A DNA stretch of 64,000 nt. Source: Sulfuricurvum sp. (GTDB lineage: Bacteria > Campylobacterota > Campylobacteria > Campylobacterales > Sulfurimonadaceae). Of this stretch, positions 53,581 through 60,576 are shown in pieces. The notes beneath the pieces are model-generated. The model was not told the origin of the DNA. It did no database searches and was given only the letters and a program-made list of their open reading frames with translations. The translations under genes and the position numbers were made by a program. The DNA lies in contig JAUYRN010000027.1 in assembly GCA_030696775.1 (NCBI GenBank), positions 248,001 through 312,000 of the forward strand, given 5' to 3'. Numbering within the stretch: the stretch's first letter is position 1; every line of letters starts with the position of its first letter.

Positions 53581-53682
53581 ATGAGAACGTACACTTATAA
53601 TTTTCACTATTTATACCTTGCTGGATTCATGTCGCTTGGCTTATTTTGTTTAAACTTTATTTGGAACGGATCTTTTTTATGA
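53581..53682 (+). CDS. 33-residue small membrane-like ORF coupled to hemH
   Basis: ATG AGA ACG TAC reads for 33 codons and ends in a TGA whose T and G are part of the hemH ATG (ATGA overlap, 53679-53682). AAAGGGAG lies six bases before the ATG, the best ribosome-binding site in the locus. The product (about MRTYTYNFHYLYLAGFMSL..., then GLFCLNFIWNGSFL) is aromatic-rich with a hydrophobic stretch long enough to cross a membrane. It could be a real small protein or a translational-coupling leader for ferrochelatase. No homologue is known to me. Confidence 0.55.
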   Translation: MRTYTYNFHYLYLAGFMSLGLFCLNFIWNGSFL

Positions 53683-54641
53683 GACAAGATATCCCCTCTT
53701 CCCCTAAAAAAGTGGTCCTGCTTCTTAACATGGGGGGACCTAATAATCTAGGTGAAGTAAAAGTTTTTTTGAACAATATGTTTAATGACAAACGAATCAT
53801 TGGCGCACCTAAACCCATTCGAATGTTCATAGCGTGGCTTATTACCTCCCGTCGGGCTAAAGAGGCGACTCATAACTACTCTCTTTTGGGCGGTAAATCT
53901 CCTATCGTTGAGCATACACACAAACTGGTAGAAACTCTTTCTAAACGCATTGATACAGATGTACATTATGTGATGCGTTACACACCGCCCTATACTCAAG
54001 AGGTACTTAAAGACGTTGCAGCTTATGATGAAATTTATGCCATTCCGTTATATCCTCATTTTTCAGCCACTACCACGCTCTCTTCGTTTGATGCATTGTA
54101 TGAACAAGCTGCACGTTTAGGGATTACGGATAAGATTAAAACGATCGACCGTTATTACAGTCATCCTGATTATATTGCCTCGATTGTAGAGCGGATTAAA
54201 GAAGCTGTCGGAGAAGATGACTCGAGAGAGTTTGAACTTATTTTTACAGCACATGGCTTGCCTCAACGAATTATAGATAAAGGTGATCTATATCAACGTC
54301 ACATTCGTGCCAATGTCTATCATGCACGTCGCGCTCTCAACGATGCCGGAATTTTTTTCCACAATACGCATTTGGCGTACCAATCACGACTGGGACCGCT
54401 AGAATGGATTCGCCCTTATCTGGAGGACAAACTCGCATCTTTGAAAAAGAAAAAAGTAATACTTTTCCCCATCGCATTTACTGTAGATAACTCTGAAACG
54501 GAATTTGAGCTGGAGATTGAATATCGTGAAAAAGCTGAGGCTATGGGAATTCATGACTATCGTGTTTCACAAGCGCCCAATAGTCATCCTATGTTTATCG
54601 AAGCACTGGCTGATGTGTACCAATCGATGCAAGTACAATGA
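53679..54641 (+). CDS. hemH: Ferrochelatase
   Basis: HemH inserts Fe2+ into protoporphyrin to make heme (or acts on coproporphyrin in Gram-positives). The 320-residue protein starts KKVVLLLNMGGPNNLGEVKVFLNNMF and shows GLPQRIIDKGDLY with the catalytic His just before it (FTAHGLPQ, near residue 191), YQSRLGPLEW near 240 and FPIAFTVDNSETEFELEIEY near 265. ATG 53679 is preferred to an in-frame one at 53646, which lies inside the upstream small ORF. Overlaps the FAD oxidoreductase by four bases. Confidence 0.97.
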   Translation: MRQDIPSSPKKVVLLLNMGGPNNLGEVKVFLNNMFNDKRIIGAPKPIRMFIAWLITSRRAKEATHNYSLLGGKSPIVEHTHKLVETLSKRIDTDVHYVMRYTPPYTQEVLKDVAAYDEIYAIPLYPHFSATTTLSSFDALYEQAARLGITDKIKTIDRYYSHPDYIASIVERIKEAVGEDDSREFELIFTAHGLPQRIIDKGDLYQRHIRANVYHARRALNDAGIFFHNTHLAYQSRLGPLEWIRPYLEDKLASLKKKKVILFPIAFTVDNSETEFELEIEYREKAEAMGIHDYRVSQAPNSHPMFIEALADVYQSMQVQ

Positions 54642-56065
54642 AAGACTATGCAGTTATCGGTGGCGGAATCGGAGGGTGCTGTGCAGCCGCTTTATTGAAC
54701 CATCGCGGTTACGATGTCGTCCTGCTGGAAAAAGAACCGACACTTGGCGGATGTGCTTCTACTTTTAAGCATAATCAGTATCAATACAATACAGGAGCAA
54801 CGACTGTTTCGGGTTACAATGAGAACGGCATAGTCAAAAAACTGTTCGACACGCTCCACCTTACCCCCAACCTCATCGCTACAGATCCTGCAATCGTTAT
54901 CGTCCAAGAGGGAAAGAGCGTCCACCGCTATCGTGATGTAAATGCCTTTGTAGAAGAGCTGCAACATCTCCATCCCCATCCTAAGCATCGTGAATTTTGG
55001 CATCTTATCCATCGTATCGGAGAAACATTTTATACTTTGAACGGACACTACTATTCCAATGCATCTTTGAGTAAAAAAATTATTTCTCTTCTGAGTCTCA
55101 TCCCTATGGTACGAAAATTTCTACCTTATTTGTGGGGAGATGCACGTACATTTATCGACAAGTTTTATGGTGAAATCAGTCCAGAATATCGAGATTTTTT
55201 GGATGCACAGATTCTGATAGTGGCACAAGCAAAGAGTGATAAAGTCAACTTTTTTACGGCTGCGCTTTCATTGGGTTATACGTTTAATGAAACACATTAT
55301 GCCATTGGAGGAATGGGTAAGGTGTGCGAAACACTTACTGCCAACGTGTCCGATGTTCGAACGTCCTGTGAAGTACTCTCGATCACTAAACGAAACGATC
55401 ATTATCTCGTCAAGACTCGGCACGGTAACATTGAAGCAAAAAACCTTATCATGGGTACTTCTCATTATAGTAGCGGACGATGGTTTGAGGATAAAGAGAT
55501 AAAGAACTATTACCAACGCTATACCAAACTTGACAATCATCAAAGCGCCTTTGTCCTGTACCTCACATTATGTTCCCAGAAAACATTTCATCATCACTAT
55601 CAGCTCATAACCAAAGAGATTCTCCCAAAAACTCTTTCCAAAGCACTTTTTGTCTCTTTTAGTGATTCAAACGATACCGATATTGCTCCTGTTGGTCATT
55701 TTAGTGTTACCGCTTCTATCCATACCGATTCGAGATTTTGGCTTGGGTTAGCACCGGCACAGTATAAAAGAGAAAAAAAAGAGCTTCATGATTTGCTTCA
55801 AGCGTGGATTTGTGATACACTCGCCATTGATTCAAATGAAATCGTGGATTCGTTTGCCGCGACACCGAAAACATTCGGACGCTATCTAAACCGAACTCAG
55901 CTAGGAGGAAATGCTTTGAGTATCTCTAATTTTCTTCCCCGTCTCCCCTCTAATGACACCCCAATCAAAGGATTTTATCATGTGGGAGATACCGCGTACG
56001 CTGCACAAGGATGGCCGGGAATTGCCATGGGTGCCCAAAATCTGATGAAGCTAATCCATGGGTAA
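54638..56065 (+). CDS. CrtI-like FAD-dependent oxidoreductase
   Basis: A 475-residue protein of the phytoene-desaturase/protoporphyrinogen-oxidase fold: Rossmann dinucleotide motif IGGGIGGCCAAALLNHRGYDVVLLEKEPTLGGCAST (residues 6-41) and the C-terminal flavin motif GFYHVGDTAYAAQGWPGIAMGAQNLMKLI. The middle is not clearly carotenoid-specific. Directly downstream of ferrochelatase with a four-base overlap, it could act in heme/porphyrin or carotenoid/quinone chemistry. Known HemY/PgoX enzymes are FAD proteins of this fold, but CrtI likeness fits better; substrate unknown. Confidence 0.85.
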   Translation: MKDYAVIGGGIGGCCAAALLNHRGYDVVLLEKEPTLGGCASTFKHNQYQYNTGATTVSGYNENGIVKKLFDTLHLTPNLIATDPAIVIVQEGKSVHRYRDVNAFVEELQHLHPHPKHREFWHLIHRIGETFYTLNGHYYSNASLSKKIISLLSLIPMVRKFLPYLWGDARTFIDKFYGEISPEYRDFLDAQILIVAQAKSDKVNFFTAALSLGYTFNETHYAIGGMGKVCETLTANVSDVRTSCEVLSITKRNDHYLVKTRHGNIEAKNLIMGTSHYSSGRWFEDKEIKNYYQRYTKLDNHQSAFVLYLTLCSQKTFHHHYQLITKEILPKTLSKALFVSFSDSNDTDIAPVGHFSVTASIHTDSRFWLGLAPAQYKREKKELHDLLQAWICDTLAIDSNEIVDSFAATPKTFGRYLNRTQLGGNALSISNFLPRLPSNDTPIKGFYHVGDTAYAAQGWPGIAMGAQNLMKLIHG

Positions 56066-57077
56066 CATCGAACTTCGTATTACGTTGCGCGATTGGCTTA
56101 GCGTACTGCTTATTGGCGTTGCATTTTCAGGATTTCTTTCTCTATTTGGCTACTATTTACTGGGTTTTTCAATGTTTGATGGCGGAATTTTCGGCATAAT
56201 TCTGGGCTTTTTCATCACACTTTATTCCCTCTTTTTTATCTCCTCAATGAACCATTATTTGCTCCCAAAAGTAACAAAAGTATGGTGGAATACCATTGCC
56301 GCTTTTTTCTCATTTTTGTCGGGTTTTTTGGGGACGTTAAGCACGTATTATGCTTTGAAATTCACCGGCATACTTACCATTGCTCTTTTTTCTATTCACC
56401 CCATTCAAAGTGCCTCGATTATCGGTATCCTCACGTATCTTATCGGTGCACTGATCTACCGTTTTGTCAAAACACGCAACGAAAAGGAGCACATCGACAC
56501 CCTTTTCGTCCAAAGCCGTGTCAGTTCACTCGAAACTCAGCTCAATCCCCATTTTTTATTCAATGCGCTTAACTCTCTCGCGGAACTCATACACCAAGAT
56601 CCTGTCAAAGCCGAAGAAGCAGTACTTAAAATTTCTACATTTTTACGTAACACCATGGGAGAAAAAGCACTGATAACGCTGGGAGAAGAACTCCAAAATG
56701 TACGCGATTACATTGATCTCGAAAATATCCGTTTTAATGGAGCCATTGCCTTGACTATCCAAAATGACGAGATGGTTTTAAAACGGACAATTCCGAAATT
56801 TTCCATCCAGCTTTTGTGTGAAAATGCCATTAAACACGGGATGAAAAGCCGTGCTGACCCTTTTAATATCACCATTGATGCAAAACTGTCAAAAACGCTT
56901 CGTATCACTGTCAGTAATAATGGCCGAGCAATTACCAATACAGCTTTTGGTATCGGCCTTTCCAATCTTCAAGAGCGTCTGACACATCTCTGCCATGGGA
57001 AACTTAGCATTGAAAATATCGATGTCCCCACGTATCTTATTGAACTCAAGGAGTGTTATGAACATATTGATCGTTGA
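56058..57077 (+). CDS. LytS/YehU-type histidine kinase
   Basis: A 339-residue membrane kinase: four to five N-terminal helices in residues 10-130 (LLIGVAFSGFLSLFGYYLLGF, LYSLFFISSMNHYLL, ...), no periplasmic domain, then the LytS His_kinase motif LETQLNPHFLFNALNSLAEL near residues 160-180 with the phospho-His in NPHF, ENIRFNG, and an ATPase part (LLCENAIKHG). It overlaps the oxidoreductase by eight bases, unusual for a kinase, so signalling and the hemH-oxidoreductase genes are co-transcribed. Confidence 0.92.
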   Translation: MGNIELRITLRDWLSVLLIGVAFSGFLSLFGYYLLGFSMFDGGIFGIILGFFITLYSLFFISSMNHYLLPKVTKVWWNTIAAFFSFLSGFLGTLSTYYALKFTGILTIALFSIHPIQSASIIGILTYLIGALIYRFVKTRNEKEHIDTLFVQSRVSSLETQLNPHFLFNALNSLAELIHQDPVKAEEAVLKISTFLRNTMGEKALITLGEELQNVRDYIDLENIRFNGAIALTIQNDEMVLKRTIPKFSIQLLCENAIKHGMKSRADPFNITIDAKLSKTLRITVSNNGRAITNTAFGIGLSNLQERLTHLCHGKLSIENIDVPTYLIELKECYEHIDR

Positions 57078-57759
57078 TGACGAGCCACTTGCCCTTGCTC
57101 GTTTGCAAAGACTTTTAGCATCGCTTGGACATACGGATATTACAGAAGCTTCAAGTGCGGTAGAAGCATTGGAGCTAACTTTTAGCAGAAACTTCGATAT
57201 CGCTTTTTTAGATATTTCGATGGCAGATATGGATGGGATCGAGCTTGGCTATGCTTTGCGCTACAAACATGAAAATATGGCAATCGTCTACCAAACTGCG
57301 TATGAAAACTATGCCCTGAAAGCATTCGATGTGGGAGCAGTGGATTATCTCCTCAAACCCTATACGGCAGAAGCTTTGGAGCGTGCATTAGAGCGTGTAA
57401 GTGTTAAAAATCGCAAACCTGAGTTGCGCCTGATTTCAAAAGCAGGTGACGCTCATTATCTCCTTCGTCCTGAAGATATTTTTTACGTCAAAGCCGATCT
57501 CTCCGAAGTCATTTTACGTTCGAAAGAGGGATTTTCGTATTACCCAAAAAAAATATCTGACGTTGAAATTTTGCTGGAATCACACAATTTCATGCGGGTA
57601 CATCGCTCCTACATCATTAATCTAAATAAAATCGAAGAGATGGAGACCATCGATCAAAGCCGAATCTGTTTTAGTTTCACCGGAATAAAAGAGACCATAG
57701 AGAGCTCCAAAGACGGAGCTAAAAATTTCCGTACAGTATTTAAAGGAGAAAAGGTATAA
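57058..57759 (+). CDS. LytTR-family response regulator
   Basis: About 233 residues: receiver domain (MNILIVDDEPLALARLQRLL; phospho-Asp in IAFLDISMADMDG near residue 53; KPYTAEALERAL with the conserved Lys) and a LytTR DNA-binding domain (FYVKADLSEVILRSKEGFSYYPKKISDVEILLESHNFMRVHRSYIINLNKI). Start ATG 57058 (AAGGAG at 57049) overlaps the kinase stop by 20 bases; the earlier in-frame ATG at 56995 is in the kinase. LytTR regulators bind direct 9-bp repeats with 10-12 bp gaps; such a repeat near 53480-53580 was not evident. Confidence 0.94.
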   Translation: MNILIVDDEPLALARLQRLLASLGHTDITEASSAVEALELTFSRNFDIAFLDISMADMDGIELGYALRYKHENMAIVYQTAYENYALKAFDVGAVDYLLKPYTAEALERALERVSVKNRKPELRLISKAGDAHYLLRPEDIFYVKADLSEVILRSKEGFSYYPKKISDVEILLESHNFMRVHRSYIINLNKIEEMETIDQSRICFSFTGIKETIESSKDGAKNFRTVFKGEKV

Positions 57760-57760
57760 A

Positions 57761-57794
57761 AAGTTATCGATGTCATTAATGACATCGATAACTT
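57761..57794. terminator. 34-bp perfect palindrome between the LytTR and CDGSH genes
   Basis: Two 17-base arms (AAGTTATCGATGTCATT and its exact complement) join without a loop and overlap the stop of the CDGSH gene. On the minus strand the stem is followed by TTTTATA, giving a terminator for that gene; on the plus strand there is no T-tract. The perfect symmetry and ATCGAT centre also suit a protein operator. Confidence 0.6.
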
Positions 57795-58029
57795 ACCCCC
57801 CTTGCTGATGAGAACCGTCGCAATAGGGTTTTCGTCCTGATCTACCGCATCGACAGAGCCATTTATCCGTATCGGCTTTGACGGAAAATTTGATTGGCAA
57901 TTTATCCGTTCCCTTATGGCTTCCATCACAAAACGGAAAGGTTTCAGAAAGACCGCAAGTGCAGTACCAATACTCGGTATCGGCATCGAGCGAAGCTTTA
58001 AATGGTTCATTTTGAAATTTAGTTTCCAC
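57793..58029 (-). CDS. Tandem CDGSH iron-sulfur protein
   Basis: A 78-residue protein with two CDGSH motifs: CTCGLSETFPFCDGSH (residues 23-38) and CRCGRSGRKPYCDGSH (residues 58-73). Each binds a [2Fe-2S] cluster through three Cys and one His, as in the monomeric MiNT/Cisd3 type. These proteins carry or transfer clusters or electrons in the cytosol. It converges on the LytTR gene, and is divergent from the DUF523 gene. Confidence 0.95.
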   Translation of the reverse strand: METKFQNEPFKASLDADTEYWYCTCGLSETFPFCDGSHKGTDKLPIKFSVKADTDKWLCRCGRSGRKPYCDGSHQQGG

Positions 58030-58167
58030 GACATACTCCTTGGAATAATGTAGGTGATTATGATACCACGTTTTGATTTATCCACACTCAATTGCCATTT
58101 TTAACCTACCAATCTATACCAAAATCTGTAATAATTACTTTCAAATATAGTATGCAAAAGAGACTTT

Positions 58168-59115
58168 ATGAAAATTGCCGTATCCGGTTGCCTTTTAGGG
58201 GAACAAATCCGCTTTGATGCGGGACACAAACGAGAGCGTTTTATCACTGATGAGCTGGGAAAGTTTGCACAATTTGTCTCTTTTTGCCCTGAACATTTAG
58301 CTTTTGGAACACCGCGTCCTACGGTACGGCTGGTCACTGTGAACGGTGCTGTTCAGGTACGTTCCAATAAAACCGACGATGATCTCACCGATGCGCTGAT
58401 GAAAACGAGCCATGATGAACTCTCTAAACTTGAGAGTGAGCCGCTGTGTGGGATCATTTTTAAATCAAAATCTCCAAGCTGTGGAATGAACAGTGCCAAG
58501 CTCTACCTCGAGAATGGGATGAGTGACAGGAAAGAGGACGGAGTATTTATGGCACTGTGCCGTGATCGTTATCCGCTATTACCCATGGAAGAAGAAGGAC
58601 GGCTTCAAGATGCGTGGCTGCGAGAAAATTTCGTGATGCAGCTCTTTGCTTACGATGAATTTGAACAGTTTAAAGCCAGTGATCCGAAACTAAATGATCT
58701 CGTTCGTTTTCATACCATCCATAAGTTTATGCTCCAGTCCAAAGATGACACCCTCTATCGAGAACTGGGCAACATCGTCGGTAACCGTGAAAAGTTTTCT
58801 CTTGAGGTTTTAATGGGAATGTATGAGCTTGGGTTTAAAACCGCCATCAGCCGTAAAAGTTCGATCAAAAAAACGCGCAATGTACTCGATCATTTAGCAG
58901 GATTTTTCAAAAAAGAACTGACAAAAAGTGAAAAAGAGACTCTGCATGAACAAATAGACGATTACGCGCACAAGCTCATTCCCCTCATCGTTCCTCTCTC
59001 GACTATTTATTTGTATGCTAAGAAATACGACACCCAGTATTTGCTCGATCAGACTTTTTTAAGCCCTTATCCTAAAACATTGGCGCTGCGTTCCCACATC
59101 GACGGCGGTAAATAA
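58168..59115 (+). CDS. DUF523-DUF1722 fusion (TudS-like desulfidase plus YbgA-like domain)
   Basis: A 315-residue protein. Residues 1-150 are DUF523: AVSGCLLGEQIRFDAGHKR (Cys 8), SFCPEHLAFGTPRP (Cys near 47) and SKSPSCGMNSAKLY (Cys near 109), three cysteines that hold a [4Fe-4S] cluster in TudS, a thiouracil desulfidase. Residues 180-310 are DUF1722/YbgA (RFHTIHKFMLQSKD, MGMYELGFKT, a KKTRNVLDHLAGFFKKELT region). Fusion of both and an adjoining photolyase gene, two bases downstream, is a recurrent arrangement (E. coli ybgA-phr). The true substrate in this organism is unknown; thiolated bases are a fair inference. Confidence 0.88.
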   Translation: MKIAVSGCLLGEQIRFDAGHKRERFITDELGKFAQFVSFCPEHLAFGTPRPTVRLVTVNGAVQVRSNKTDDDLTDALMKTSHDELSKLESEPLCGIIFKSKSPSCGMNSAKLYLENGMSDRKEDGVFMALCRDRYPLLPMEEEGRLQDAWLRENFVMQLFAYDEFEQFKASDPKLNDLVRFHTIHKFMLQSKDDTLYRELGNIVGNREKFSLEVLMGMYELGFKTAISRKSSIKKTRNVLDHLAGFFKKELTKSEKETLHEQIDDYAHKLIPLIVPLSTIYLYAKKYDTQYLLDQTFLSPYPKTLALRSHIDGGK

Positions 59116-59117
59116 TC

Positions 59118-60488
59118 GTGCGTCGGATTTTATGGTTTCGACGGGATTTGCGGGTAGAAGACAATCCCCTCCTCTCTTTTGAAGGGGATGTTTTCCCGAT
59201 TTTTATTTTCGATCCTGCGATTTTAGATGCGCTGCCAAAAAATGATCGGCGTGTCACTTTTATCTTTACCGCGGTAATACGTCTTAAGAAAGATTTAGCG
59301 CTTCGTGGTTTGGATTTGGCACTTTTTTACGGAAAACCTACCGATATTTTTGCATGGCTTTTAACTCAAAACTCATTTAGCGAAGTGTGTGCTTCAGGTG
59401 ATTATGATTCGTATGCCCTGATGCGAGATCGTGATGTGTCACACCTGCTCGAATTTAACCCTGTTCAGGATACCTACATCTTCGCTCCCGATGAAGTGCT
59501 TAAGAAGGATGGAACTCCCTATCTCGTCTATACACCGTTTTATAATAAATCTAAAACCGTGTTTTCTCCTGAACACATGGCAGAGTCTCTTCCTGCTCAA
59601 CAGCAATTAATTGACTTCGATTATACGTCTATCCATTCCATCAACGAACATGGAGACGAAAAGCTTCCTATTTCGCTCGAATCCATTGGCTTTGAACCAC
59701 AGACTCTTACGGCACATCAACAAAAAACTCCCCAAGAAAAATTAAATGACTTTGCTTCAAAACTTGCCAATTATTCTCACGATCGTGACATCATGGCGCT
59801 GGAGGGAACATCCGGGCTGGATGCCGATTTACGTTTTGGGACTATAAGTGTTCGTAGTATTTTACGATGGCTGGTGGAACAAAAGAGACAAGGAATCGAT
59901 ACGGAACCGTTTTTTCGCCAACTGATCTTTCGGGATTTTTATGCGATGCTGCTGTATCACTTCCCTCGTCTTTCCACACGAAATTTCCGCTATCCTTTTA
60001 AAGGAATCGAAAACCAAGACTATTTTGATGCATTTTGCGCCGCTAAAACGGGCGTGCCCATCGTCGATGCAGGGGTGAGACAATTGCTAGAAACAGGTGA
60101 AATGCACAATCGTGTTCGTATGATTTGTGCCTCATTTTTCACCAAAAATCTGCTGTTACCCTGGCAGTGGGGAGAATCATTTTTCGCACAGCATCTTATG
60201 GATTACGATGCAAGTTCCAATATCCTCTCATGGCAATGGAGCGCAGGCACGGGTGTTGATCCGCAACCGTATTTTCGGATTTTTAACCCCTATGTCCAAA
60301 CGCTTAAATTTGATAAAGAAGGACGATATATCAAACAATATCTCCCTGAGCTTGCTGATGTACCGGCTAAATTTTTGGGAGACGAAGCACTGCTTACCCA
60401 ACACTCGTATGATGGTTATCCTAAACCCATTGTCAATCACAAAGTAAGTTCTAAAAAAGCGTTAGAATATTTTTCCAAAGAAGTATAA
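59118..60488 (+). CDS. phr: Deoxyribodipyrimidine photolyase (cryptochrome/photolyase family)
   Basis: The 456-residue enzyme repairs cyclobutane pyrimidine dimers with blue light. MRRILWFRRDLRVEDNPLL is the antenna-binding N-terminus; LIFRDFYAMLLYHFP, GVPIVDAGVRQLLETGEMHNRVRMICASFFTKNLLLPWQWGESFF and ILSWQWSAGTGVDPQPYFRIFNP build the FAD site with the Trp chain. The start is GTG at 59118, two bases after the DUF1722 stop. Presence suggests occasional light exposure. Whether it is a CPD class I photolyase or a cryptochrome-like relative needs alignment; the motifs favour class I. Confidence 0.93.
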   Translation: MRRILWFRRDLRVEDNPLLSFEGDVFPIFIFDPAILDALPKNDRRVTFIFTAVIRLKKDLALRGLDLALFYGKPTDIFAWLLTQNSFSEVCASGDYDSYALMRDRDVSHLLEFNPVQDTYIFAPDEVLKKDGTPYLVYTPFYNKSKTVFSPEHMAESLPAQQQLIDFDYTSIHSINEHGDEKLPISLESIGFEPQTLTAHQQKTPQEKLNDFASKLANYSHDRDIMALEGTSGLDADLRFGTISVRSILRWLVEQKRQGIDTEPFFRQLIFRDFYAMLLYHFPRLSTRNFRYPFKGIENQDYFDAFCAAKTGVPIVDAGVRQLLETGEMHNRVRMICASFFTKNLLLPWQWGESFFAQHLMDYDASSNILSWQWSAGTGVDPQPYFRIFNPYVQTLKFDKEGRYIKQYLPELADVPAKFLGDEALLTQHSYDGYPKPIVNHKVSSKKALEYFSKEV

Positions 60489-60576
60489 ATTTTATATCAC
60501 AAATTTAATTCACGAGTGCTACAATATTTATAATATGATTAAATTGTATTTTTTTACAAAAGCAAAAGGTAGTTAA

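Noticed and set aside
54638-56065. Protoporphyrinogen oxidase HemY next to hemH
   Set aside because: The FAD-binding fold is shared, but the termini look more CrtI-like, so the specific name would be overreach.
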